Below are positions 16,858-24,087 of a DNA stretch of 64,000 nucleotides, one piece after another. The DNA is taken from the NCBI GenBank assembly GCA_002315735.1, contig DCIA01000013.1, positions 1 through 64,000 of the forward strand, written 5' to 3'. Both the position numbers and the translations under genes were made by a program. Each line of letters begins with the position of its first letter. The stretch's first letter is position 1. Origin of the DNA: Clostridiales bacterium UBA1738 (GTDB taxonomy: Bacteria; Bacillota; Clostridia; UBA1381). The notes beneath the pieces are model-generated. The model was not told where the DNA came from and did not search any database. It saw only the letters and a list, made by a program, of their open reading frames with translations.

Positions 16858-17364
16858 TTATAACACAATTTTACTTTTAAAAAGTTTTACAAGCGGGACT
16901 ACCAAAACGCCGCTGCAAACATTTCCGATACAATGCACAATATCCCATGGTATTCCTGCTATTATCCAAGCAATCATTTCTTTGAAACTAAGTCCAAACA
17001 AAATTGCTTGCATAGGTGCATATAAAGTTCCAAAAAAGATTCCGTGCAACCCACAAACTATCATATATACAGGGTATGCGATTTTTTCCGGCATATTTTG
17101 AGGCAGCAGCATTGTCACTCCCCACAAAATTGTCCAAAGGTAAAGATACGGAACCCACCACAAAGCAAATCCTGCAAAAAGTCCGTTTATCAAAACATAT
17201 GTATAAATAGGATATAGCGCCTTTTTCCTATATACTACTGTAAGAGCAATCGTGAATACTCCTAAAAGGTGAATGTTTGGGAATGCTTCCATAAGAATTT
17301 TTGACGCATACATAACAGCACCCAGCATTCCGAAAACAGTTATTTCTTTTGTAGTTAATCTCAT
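16858..17364 (-). CDS. ECF transporter S component (predicted cobalamin or cobalamin-precursor specific)
   Basis: This 168-residue protein has six hydrophobic helices and the opening RLTTKEITVFGMLGAVMYASKI, typical of energy-coupling-factor S components, which bind a vitamin and dock with a shared EcfAA'T module encoded elsewhere. The cobalamin riboswitch 3 kb upstream and the two DUF4430 proteins before it point to vitamin B12 or a precursor, as in CbrT or CblT types; which of these is inference. The start overlaps the upstream stop by four bases (ATGA). A terminator follows. No EcfA or EcfT gene is in the window. Confidence 0.82.
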   Translation of the reverse strand: MRLTTKEITVFGMLGAVMYASKILMEAFPNIHLLGVFTIALTVVYRKKALYPIYTYVLINGLFAGFALWWVPYLYLWTILWGVTMLLPQNMPEKIAYPVYMIVCGLHGIFFGTLYAPMQAILFGLSFKEMIAWIIAGIPWDIVHCIGNVCSGVLVVPLVKLFKSKIVL

Positions 17365-18014
17365 ATATCACCCATTTTACAAGAATATAAAAACTCTATC
17401 TTATCGCCCTTTTTCAAAATATAGTTGGACGATGCCACATTTGGCATTTCACCGTTTACTTTATATAGCCAACCGGAAGTTTGTCCGCAATCAAACTCGC
17501 CAATACCACCTATGCTTTCAATATAATATCCGCCTGAAAACTGAGTGTTTTTATATTCTAAACTTATCTTTTTCTTTTTAAGTTCACGTTCTAAAATTTC
17601 AAACGCCGTTTCGCCGTCTTCAAATTCCGCTTTATCTATGTGAAGAATAATTCCATCTTTGGGGACAAGATTTTCCTTGCCCTGTTTTAAGTTTTCAATA
17701 TTATCAAGGATAGTTTTGCAACTAACATATACTGTGCAAGAATTTTTCTCTTCTTTTTCGGAAGATGTGAAAACATCATTTTCCCTTGGTGCTTCTCCTT
17801 CCTCTACTACCTCTTTTTCTTCTTTGTTTGTAGCAGTTTCTTTAATTTCTTCGGTTTTTTCTTCCGACTTTTCCGTTACTGTTTCTTGAAATTCATCAAA
17901 GGCAACTTCCTTTTTCGGTAGCCCAAAATGATAAATACACGCAAATACCATTATGCAAACAAATATTATTACCGAAATAGTTTCAGTTTTGTATTTTTTC
18001 AAAAATTCTCTCAT
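17361..18014 (-). CDS. Membrane-anchored DUF4430 (transcobalamin-like) protein
   Basis: This 217-residue protein has an N-terminal transmembrane anchor (about 10-28) and a Glu/Lys-rich spacer (about 38-85). A DUF4430 domain occupies about 105-215, with the typical GGYYIESIGGIGEF, GWLYKVNGEMPN and LKKGDKIEFLYS. DUF4430 is the C-terminal lid domain of animal transcobalamin and intrinsic factor. I chose ATG 18014 (MREFLKK) because AGGAG lies 8 bases before it and it overlaps the upstream stop as ATGA. It probably relays the ligand from the S-layer protein to the ECF S component (inference). Confidence 0.83.
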   Translation of the reverse strand: MREFLKKYKTETISVIIFVCIMVFACIYHFGLPKKEVAFDEFQETVTEKSEEKTEEIKETATNKEEKEVVEEGEAPRENDVFTSSEKEEKNSCTVYVSCKTILDNIENLKQGKENLVPKDGIILHIDKAEFEDGETAFEILERELKKKKISLEYKNTQFSGGYYIESIGGIGEFDCGQTSGWLYKVNGEMPNVASSNYILKKGDKIEFLYSCKMGDI

Positions 18015-20269
18015 TTTGTTTCTCCTTGCATATTGCAAAATCTCATCAAAATAGCCGCAATTTGTGCTCTGGTTGTTTGATTTTTTGGATTTAAGGTCGA
18101 TTCTGTTTCACCTTTTATAAGTCCGCTGCCAACTGCCCACTTTTGTGCCGAGATAGCATAATTTGAAACATCACTAACATCATTATAACCCATTATATCA
18201 CAATTTTCAAATGTTTCTGTATCAAATTCCTTAAATTTTACATATCTATAAAGAATTACTGCAAGTTGTTCACGAGTAATATTATCGTTAGGGCAAAATT
18301 CATCGTATGTTTTTCCCATAACAATTCCATTTTGTGCCGCCCAATTTACAGCATCAAAATACCAAGAATTTGTTTCAATATCTTTAAATACTTTTTCAGT
18401 TTTGTTATTTTCTGCCTTTTCCATACGGAACAGAATTGATACAAGCATCGCTCTTGTGACAGGGATTTCCGGCTCAAATCCATTATCTGTACCGCTCATA
18501 AGCCCTTTATTTTCCACAAAATTTACACTTTCAAAATACCAAGCATCTTCCTTCACATCAGAAAATTTCGATGCTCTCTTTGAAACTTCTTGACTTTTTA
18601 CAATCTCTTCATTTTCAGTCTTTTTCGGAGCAATAAAAATTCCGCCACCGTTCCCACTACTACTGTTTGTTTTTTCTACTGTTGCAAAAGCCATATTTTT
18701 TTCATAACCCGAAAAATCATATATAGTCTTGCCTTTCTCAAACAGTTTTAGTGCAATAAGACCTCTAAAACCTTGCTCAGTTGAAAATGAATTCTCGTCA
18801 GGAAGAAAGCCGTCCAGTTCCTTATTCACTTTCCTCATAAGCCCATTAACCAAGTTTTTGTTGCCATTTATAATGTTTTTAGGGTCAATAGAAAGTGCAG
18901 AAAAACCTGCTATTGCAAGACCTGTCGATGCCGCAGCACCCATCGAATCAATAAGTCCTGTCTCTTTTTGCATTGTTTTCACAAGTGGAACGGCTTCATC
19001 AATAGCGGCTTTGACAGTTTCATTTGTTTTGTAATATGGGGAAAGTGCTACAAACATAGATGTTGCTCCGTCAGGACCATATGTAGTATCCTTCCACTCC
19101 TCCTTTTTATTAATTGCACTATCTATCAAATACTCTATTTGTTCTTCATTTGCATATTCTCTCAATGCAATAATCACATACGGCAGTGTATATGAATTTA
19201 TAACATTTTCGTCTTTGTCATCAACCTGAGTTAGTAATTTTCCCACAATATCAATTTTCTCAGAATATTTATTATATACATTTTGTGGGTCATATTCCAT
19301 ACTTCTTAATGCTATAATGATTTTTGCCAAGTCTGACGGCTTGTTAGTTTCTTCCGAAAATGCAATAAGTTTGTCAAGGCAAGTTTGCTTTGTTTTAGTT
19401 GACAACACATTTTTGCTCTTTGGATAAAGTTTTTTATACATTCCCATATCAGCTAAAAACCAAGGCATATTAGCATCTGTGCAAATTTCATTTCCCGAAT
19501 ATCTTTTTGCAATATTATTAATTACCATCTCGGCGGTATCCTTAACCTTTACAACGCAAATTGGTGCAGTTATTGCTGTTGCTGTTTTCTCTTTAATTTC
19601 TTTTGTTTTAATTGCAGAAATATTATATTCTCCGGCTTCATCAAATACGATTTCGACATCTCCGTTTTCATCGGTTTTTATACCGCTTTTCTTTCCGTTT
19701 ATAGTGATTTCGGCATCAGCACAAGGCGAAAATACCATATTCCAAAATTCATCATAATCCGCTACACCAAGTGATAGTTTTGTTTCAACATCTGTTCTTG
19801 TTTCGAGTTTATAGTTATCAAACTTTGTATAATTCTCAGTATTTGGATATTGATTTTCATAAATCACAAAATCAATATTATCTCCGTTTTTTATTTTGTG
19901 GTCAGGACCCATTACAGTATCTTCGCCACCATTTACCTGATAGCCAAAGTTACCACTATCGTCGCCCCAAAACTTAGAAACATATGTGCCATATATTCCA
20001 TCACTTGTTGAAAATCCCGATGCTCCGTCTTGATAAAACATTTCGTGTGCTTTCAAAAACGCATCACAAATCGTGTATGTATCTTCTTCGTTTAATAGTT
20101 CAAGTTTTGATAATGCAATTTCGTTGTCATCTTTGTCCAAGACAATTCTTCCATCTTTGCTGATTGTGATATATACAGCAATACCATTTTGGGCAAATGT
20201 CACCCCTTCCAAAACTCCTATGAGCATAATTATGCTCAATAAAACAGATGTGATTTTCTTTAGTTTCAT
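18011..20269 (-). CDS. S-layer-anchored transcobalamin/intrinsic-factor-like B12-binding protein
   Basis: This 752-residue exported protein starts with a signal peptide (1-26, cleavage near TFA-Q). Next come a DUF4430 domain (about 28-140, with NFGYQVNGGEDTVM), an Ig-like stretch (150-240), and an alpha/alpha-barrel of the prenyltransferase/transcobalamin type (about 245-520, with repeated helices such as PSDLAKIIIALRSM and STGLAIAGFSALSIDP). A Gly/Ser linker leads to three SLH domains (570-618, 628-680, 695-746). In animal intrinsic factor the barrel precedes the lid domain; here the order is reversed. SLH domains tether it to the cell-wall polymer. Start 20269 has AGGAGG 7 bases upstream. 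The riboswitch supports a cobalamin ligand; binding itself is inferred. Confidence 0.85.
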   Translation of the reverse strand: MKLKKITSVLLSIIMLIGVLEGVTFAQNGIAVYITISKDGRIVLDKDDNEIALSKLELLNEEDTYTICDAFLKAHEMFYQDGASGFSTSDGIYGTYVSKFWGDDSGNFGYQVNGGEDTVMGPDHKIKNGDNIDFVIYENQYPNTENYTKFDNYKLETRTDVETKLSLGVADYDEFWNMVFSPCADAEITINGKKSGIKTDENGDVEIVFDEAGEYNISAIKTKEIKEKTATAITAPICVVKVKDTAEMVINNIAKRYSGNEICTDANMPWFLADMGMYKKLYPKSKNVLSTKTKQTCLDKLIAFSEETNKPSDLAKIIIALRSMEYDPQNVYNKYSEKIDIVGKLLTQVDDKDENVINSYTLPYVIIALREYANEEQIEYLIDSAINKKEEWKDTTYGPDGATSMFVALSPYYKTNETVKAAIDEAVPLVKTMQKETGLIDSMGAAASTGLAIAGFSALSIDPKNIINGNKNLVNGLMRKVNKELDGFLPDENSFSTEQGFRGLIALKLFEKGKTIYDFSGYEKNMAFATVEKTNSSSGNGGGIFIAPKKTENEEIVKSQEVSKRASKFSDVKEDAWYFESVNFVENKGLMSGTDNGFEPEIPVTRAMLVSILFRMEKAENNKTEKVFKDIETNSWYFDAVNWAAQNGIVMGKTYDEFCPNDNITREQLAVILYRYVKFKEFDTETFENCDIMGYNDVSDVSNYAISAQKWAVGSGLIKGETESTLNPKNQTTRAQIAAILMRFCNMQGETK

Positions 20270-20291
20270 AAAACTTCCTCCTATTTTGCCA

Positions 20292-20327
20292 CAAAAAAAC
20301 TGTGGCAATTATTTTAAATTACCACAG
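20292..20327 (-). terminator. Expression-platform terminator of the cobalamin riboswitch
   Basis: Minus strand: CTGTGGTAATT paired with AATTGCCACAG (11 bp with one G-U, 20327-20300), followed by seven T (20299-20293) and then the gene's ribosome site. Confidence 0.85.
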
Positions 20328-20399
20328 CAGATATTTCTGTGAAAATCACATTTTGAGAACACCAAAAAAACATCAAATCAAAGTTTGATTTGGCATATC

Positions 20400-20645
20400 A
20401 AAACTATCATTCCTATGCTAAATCGCACTTACGGAATAACATCAAAGCAGGTCTTTTGACTCATACCCTATAAGAGAATTTCTTTCGATTATTATTCTGC
20501 CTTCTCAGTTTCCCAATGACCGACTTTCATCGTCGAACAATAACCATTCGGGTACATACAGCGGCTGTTACCGTTGAGGATTCTAACCTCATTCCCTTTT
20601 CACCAAATATTCCTTTTTTGCGGAACACTTGACACTTCGTGTGAA
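20400..20645 (-). promoter_or_regulatory. Cobalamin riboswitch
   Basis: The minus strand carries the B12 box GAGTCAAAAGACCTGC (20462-20447, consensus AGYCMGgAgACCkGC). Upstream are GGTGAAAAGGGAATGAGG, GAATCCTC and ACAGCCGCTGT, which match the conserved core of AdoCbl-class aptamers. It lies between a sigma-A promoter and an intrinsic terminator, so B12 should terminate transcription of the downstream three-gene operon. Confidence 0.92.
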
Positions 20646-20663
20646 TATTTAATTTATCTTAGT

Positions 20664-20691
20664 ATTTTATCATATAAGATTAAAATGTCAA
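20664..20691 (-). promoter_or_regulatory. Promoter of the cobalamin-riboswitch operon
   Basis: Minus strand: perfect TTGACA (20691-20686), 16-base spacer ending in TGA, then TAAAAT (20669-20664). Confidence 0.85.
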
Positions 20692-20768
20692 GCAATTTTG
20701 AAAGATGGCTAGGATAATTTTTATTATTTTTACAAAATCCTACAGAAATTTTCATTTTTCACTATATA

Positions 20769-20797
20769 TTGACAAAAACCAATATTTGTGATAGAAT
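20769..20797 (+). promoter_or_regulatory. Promoter of the TetR gene
   Basis: TTGACA (20769-20774), 17-base spacer, TAGAAT (20792-20797). Confidence 0.82.
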
Positions 20798-20821
20798 TTA
20801 TATGTTTAGGATGGTGATTTT

Positions 20822-21445
20822 ATGAAGAATAAAGACCTTGGCGAAATCAACAAAAAGAACATTGCAAAGGTTGCAATGCAAGTGATGTATGAGCACGGTA
20901 TAGATAACACCACAAAAGATATGATTGCAAACAATACCGAATTTGCAAAAATTACAATAGAAAGACATTTTAGAACAAAAAGTGACCTGGTTTTCGCAGC
21001 TGTTATGGAATGTATCGAAGAACAAAACTCTTTATTTTTTGATAAATTCGATGTTCTTTTTAAGGGTTTAACCGGCAAAGAAATGTTAATCAAGTTCTTT
21101 GACGAAATGTATGAGCATATTATCAAATACCCAAAATCTTTTGTTTTGCAAGCAGAAGCACTATGTTATTTTTATCGCACTAATGATTTTGAAAGAAAGG
21201 ACACTCTTGCTAAATCTGCTCCTTTCAGAATAATGCTTGACAAAATTTTAGAAACAGGCAAAGAGGACGGAACAATTAAACTTGAATGGTCAATCAGAAA
21301 TGAAGGTATCTATACTTGCGATAGAATTTTCGGATTTCTTACTATCTTTTTCTATCAAGCTATGGGTATTGAAGGTTTTGAACCTGAGGCAAGAATAATT
21401 TTCCGAAAACTACTTGACGATTCTTTATCAAGATATATAAAATAG
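20822..21445 (+). CDS. TetR/AcrR-family transcriptional regulator
   Basis: This 207-residue protein has an N-terminal TetR DNA-binding domain (about 10-58). It matches the family layout: a first helix with VAMQVMYEHGIDNTT and a recognition helix region ITIERHFRTKSDLV. The C-terminal 140 residues are helical and should form the ligand pocket and dimer interface, but do not identify the ligand. No efflux gene is next to it; the divergent neighbour is the B12 operon, which already has a riboswitch. The stop codon lies inside the tmRNA terminator hairpin. Confidence 0.88.
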   Translation: MKNKDLGEINKKNIAKVAMQVMYEHGIDNTTKDMIANNTEFAKITIERHFRTKSDLVFAAVMECIEEQNSLFFDKFDVLFKGLTGKEMLIKFFDEMYEHIIKYPKSFVLQAEALCYFYRTNDFERKDTLAKSAPFRIMLDKILETGKEDGTIKLEWSIRNEGIYTCDRIFGFLTIFFYQAMGIEGFEPEARIIFRKLLDDSLSRYIK

Positions 21446-21470
21446 AACCGCATAACTATGCGGTTCTATT
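21441..21470. terminator. Shared terminator of tetR and tmRNA
   Basis: Perfect 13-bp inverted repeat aatagaaccgcat / atgcggttctatt with an AACT loop. On the minus strand it is followed by TTTATAT, on the plus strand by TGCTATTTGG. It includes the tetR stop codon. Confidence 0.8.
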
Positions 21471-21476
21471 GCTATT

Positions 21477-21823
21477 TGGTGGAGATGACGAGAGTTGAAC
21501 TCGTGTCCGAAAACATATTCACCATGGCATCTACGAGTGTAGACTATGAATTTTGATTCCCCTCACATACAGCCCATAGTCAGGCGGTATGCTACGGTAG
21601 TTTTTAAGTCGTGACCTACCCCAAAACAAAAGTAGGTTCATGTTCACCACTGGTAGTCGCCTTGTCCTTTGCCGTGGTACTCAAAGGTAAGACGGTTGCC
21701 TAATTAGGCAGCTAAAGCTAATTTATTGTTAGCGTTTATATTTATAGTTGGGCCTATTAAAGTGTTACCCGGCACTACTCGCTTCCACAGCTTCAACATC
21801 CCCGTCGAAGCCGTTGCATCCCC
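21477..21823 (-). ncRNA. ssrA: Transfer-messenger RNA (tmRNA)
   Basis: The 347-nt RNA rescues stalled ribosomes by trans-translation. The 5' end GGGGATGCAACGGCTTCGAC and the 3' end GTTCAACTCTCGTCATCTCCACCA (given in part: GTTCAACTC, CATCTCCACCA) form the tRNA-Ala-like end, with CCA encoded. The tag reading frame at 21733-21704 is GCT-AAC-AAT-AAA-TTA-GCT-TTA-GCT-GCC-TAA, giving ANNKLALAA, a normal clostridial degradation tag ending in LALAA. The start GGGGAU pairs with AUCUCC. The tag stop is followed by TTAG. Confidence 0.97.
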
Positions 21824-21838
21824 ATATTTATGTCTATA

Positions 21839-21867
21839 ATTTTATCATAATTTTATAAAAAAATCAA
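21839..21867 (-). promoter_or_regulatory. Promoter of tmRNA
   Basis: Minus strand: TTGATT (21867-21862), 17-base spacer, TAAAAT (21844-21839). The -35 overlaps the stop codon of the upstream exonuclease gene. Confidence 0.75.
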
Positions 21868-22475
21868 ATGTTTTTTCTTGGTTTTGATTTCTTCTTTTTT
21901 TTGCACGCCTCTACATATCCCGGATACATTTTTCCGCTTGAAACTTCAAACTTTTCTTCTATATCCTGTATAGAGTTTATCCCAAAATCCTTAATGATAT
22001 TCAAAAGCACCATAGCACACGCATATGCATCATCACAAGCATCATGATGTGAGAAGTCTATTCCAAGTTCCTCCCCCAACATATTAAGTTTATGACTTTG
22101 AAGGTTTGGATATGCCTTTTGTGAAAGTTTTACCGTGCAAAGATAATCAAAAGTCGGAAGTTCTATTTGAAATAAATCGAGAGTTTTTCTAAGTGCCCCC
22201 ACATCAAAAGAAGCATTATGTGCGATTACAAGTTGATTCTCAATATATGGTTTTATCTCTTCCCACAAGTCGCAAAAATTCGGTTTATTCCACACCATTT
22301 GTGGTGTTATTCCATGAATGGCAATATTATAATCGTTAAATTCAAATGGAGTTGGCTTTATTAATAGTTCTTTTGTTTCCACCACTTTATTGTTTTTCAC
22401 AACGCATATCCCCATACTGCATATGCTTGTCCATGCTGATGTTGCTGTTTCAAAGTCTATTGCCACAAAATCCAT
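21864..22475 (-). CDS. DEDDh 3'-5' exonuclease (DnaQ/epsilon-like)
   Basis: This 203-residue stand-alone exonuclease has all three Exo motifs: DFETATS (D7, E9), HNASFDVGAL (H-x-A-x-F-D) and HHDACDDA (final catalytic H and D). Enzymes of this type trim DNA or RNA 3' ends; the short stand-alone form is not necessarily a polymerase proofreading subunit. A basic C-terminal tail (KKKKKSKPRK) may bind nucleic acid. It diverges from the TSCPD gene. The 3' end carries the -35 element of ssrA. Confidence 0.9.
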   Translation of the reverse strand: MDFVAIDFETATSAWTSICSMGICVVKNNKVVETKELLIKPTPFEFNDYNIAIHGITPQMVWNKPNFCDLWEEIKPYIENQLVIAHNASFDVGALRKTLDLFQIELPTFDYLCTVKLSQKAYPNLQSHKLNMLGEELGIDFSHHDACDDAYACAMVLLNIIKDFGINSIQDIEEKFEVSSGKMYPGYVEACKKKKKSKPRKNI

Positions 22476-22502
22476 TTTTCTTTCGTTCCTTACTAATTAT
22501 AT

Positions 22503-22531
22503 TTGCATTTTTTATCATTTTATGATATACT
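22503..22531 (+). promoter_or_regulatory. Promoter of the TSCPD-domain gene
   Basis: TTGCAT (22503-22508), 17-base spacer, TATACT (22526-22531), ahead of the GGGAGG ribosome site. Confidence 0.75.
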
Positions 22532-22557
22532 TGTACCAAATTATTGGGAGGTGCAAA

Positions 22558-22812
22558 ATGGCTAAATTTTCTTTTACTCCTCACGGGGTGTGTTCAGTAC
22601 AAATCAATTTTGAAATAGATGATAACATTGTTCATAACGTAGTTTTTACCGGTGGTTGTAATGGCAACACACAGGGTATCGCAAAACTTTGTGAGGGAAT
22701 GAACATTGACGATATCATTTCAAGAATCAAAGGTCTTGATTGTGGCGGCAGAGGCACAAGTTGTCCCGACCAATTAGCAATCGCCCTTGAACTTGCAAAA
22801 GAACAGTTATAA
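22558..22812 (+). CDS. TSCPD-domain protein (TIGR03905 type)
   Basis: This 84-residue protein has the name-giving motif TSCPD near residue 66-70 (GGRGTSCPDQLA) and paired cysteines (VFTGGCNGNTQGIAKLCEG). TSCPD domains also occur at the C-terminus of adenosylcobalamin-dependent ribonucleotide reductases; the role of the stand-alone form is unknown. Start ATG 22558 is chosen because GGGAGG lies 7 bases upstream and the promoter sits between it and any upstream in-frame ATG. Confidence 0.85.
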   Translation: MAKFSFTPHGVCSVQINFEIDDNIVHNVVFTGGCNGNTQGIAKLCEGMNIDDIISRIKGLDCGGRGTSCPDQLAIALELAKEQL

Positions 22813-22823
22813 TCATTTTAAAA

Positions 22824-23534
22824 TCAAACACTGCATATTTCGGTCAGTTTCAAATCATCTGACAATGTGTAGTGTTTTATTTTTTGCTTATTTTCCTTTA
22901 TTGCATCTATTATATTGCAAATACTTTCTGCTTCTTTTTCCGTTTCCACAGCCGCTATTCTTTCTAATTTCCCAAAATGATTATCACTACCGGCAGTTAT
23001 TTTTAGTCCGTAATTTTGGGCATACAAATTCGCCATATTATTTTCGAAATCATTATTGCAAGAATTGATAATCTCAACCGCATCAACTTTCCTTGGCAAA
23101 AGTTTAATCATAGAAATATATTCTCTTTCCCTAAAAGGATGTGCATGAATCACAAAACCACCGCTTTTATGAACTAAATCGCAGAACTCATCAGGTCTTA
23201 GTTTGTCGCAATCTTCATTTTCCAAAAGCCATTCTTTTGAAATTCCAAAAGCGATTAAATCGTTGCCGCCATATGAACATTCTATTCCAAAAAACACTTT
23301 AATGCCTATCTTGTCGCCGTGTTCCTTTGCATTTTCATAGCCTTTGCAATATAGTTCTACCCTTTCTTGCCACGGCAAATCCTTTGGAACTGCGCAATTT
23401 CCATTAAAAAAATGGTCTGTTATCGCAATACCGGAAAAACCGATACTTTTATAAAATTCTACCATGTCTTTTGCTTCTGTCTTTCCGCAAGCACTTACTT
23501 CGCTTGTATGGCAGTGAAGTTCATATTTATACAT
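22824..23534 (-). CDS. PHP-domain metal-dependent phosphoesterase
   Basis: This 236-residue protein has the four PHP motifs: YELHCHTSEVS (H7, H9), ITDHF, HAHPFRE and GSDNHFG near the C-terminus. These histidines and aspartates bind two or three metal ions for phosphoester hydrolysis. Relatives include histidinol phosphatase and nucleoside 3',5'-bisphosphate phosphatases; the substrate here is not decided. It follows mgsA but is separated from it by a terminator. Confidence 0.87.
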   Translation of the reverse strand: MYKYELHCHTSEVSACGKTEAKDMVEFYKSIGFSGIAITDHFFNGNCAVPKDLPWQERVELYCKGYENAKEHGDKIGIKVFFGIECSYGGNDLIAFGISKEWLLENEDCDKLRPDEFCDLVHKSGGFVIHAHPFREREYISMIKLLPRKVDAVEIINSCNNDFENNMANLYAQNYGLKITAGSDNHFGKLERIAAVETEKEAESICNIIDAIKENKQKIKHYTLSDDLKLTEICSV

Positions 23535-23562
23535 AAAAAACTAACCTCTTTAATAAATAACT

Positions 23563-23591
23563 TTAAAAAAACTGCCTATTAAGACAGTTTT
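23563..23591 (-). terminator. Terminator after mgsA
   Basis: Minus strand: AAAACTGTC / GGCAGTTTT with an AATA-type loop (23591-23568), followed by a T run. Confidence 0.85.
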
Positions 23592-23596
23592 CATTA

Positions 23597-24001
23597 TCAA
23601 TCTTTTGGATTTACGATATCACGCCAATCCAAATCTCCTCTTTCAAGACCATGCACCAAAACTTCTGCCGTTGCCAAATTTGTAGCAATCGGAATATTGT
23701 GCATATCACATAATTTCAAAAGATTAAATGTATCCGGTTCATATGTGCCCGGTGTTATCGGGTCTCTAAAAAACAAAACTAAGTCAATTTCATTATACGC
23801 AACTCTTGCACCGATTTGTTGGTCTCCGCCTTGTGCACCCGATAAAAATCTATAAACATCCATTCCGGTTGTTTCTGCAATAAGTTTACCTGTGTTATCG
23901 GTAGCAAAAAGCGAATGTTTTTGCAAAATACCTTTATACGCAATACAAAATTGAACCATAAGTTCCTTTTTTTTGTCGTGCGCTATACATGCTATATTCA
24001 T
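23597..24001 (-). CDS. mgsA: Methylglyoxal synthase
   Basis: This 134-residue enzyme converts dihydroxyacetone phosphate into methylglyoxal and phosphate, a bypass of lower glycolysis. Family motifs are IAHDKKK, ATGxTG-like ATDNTGKLI, SGAQGGDQQIGA with the catalytic Asp, FFRDP and IPIATNLATAE. It is slightly shorter than E. coli MgsA (152). It has its own promoter upstream and a terminator downstream, though mgsA beside rod-shape genes is common in Clostridia. Confidence 0.95.
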   Translation of the reverse strand: MNIACIAHDKKKELMVQFCIAYKGILQKHSLFATDNTGKLIAETTGMDVYRFLSGAQGGDQQIGARVAYNEIDLVLFFRDPITPGTYEPDTFNLLKLCDMHNIPIATNLATAEVLVHGLERGDLDWRDIVNPKD

Positions 24002-24043
24002 TGCTACTCCTCCCGATTGTGTTTTATCTAATGCCTTTCATAT

Positions 24044-24072
24044 ATTATAACAAAAAAATTATCATTTGTAAA
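24044..24072 (-). promoter_or_regulatory. Promoter of mgsA
   Basis: Minus strand: TTTACA (24072-24067), 17-base spacer, TATAAT (24049-24044). Confidence 0.8.
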
Positions 24073-24087
24073 TAAGAAAAATAAATT

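Noticed and set aside
16858..17364. Naming the ECF S component CbrT or CblT
   Set aside because: The riboswitch supports a B12-related ligand, but intact cobalamin and a precursor cannot be told apart from sequence alone.
21704..21760. Longer tmRNA tag starting at GGC (GPTININ...)
   Set aside because: Resume codons are nearly always Ala-type GCN, and the shorter ANNKLALAA fits clostridial tags.
22390..22557. 56-residue N-terminal extension of the TSCPD protein
   Set aside because: It lies upstream of the promoter and ribosome site and is antisense to the exonuclease gene.
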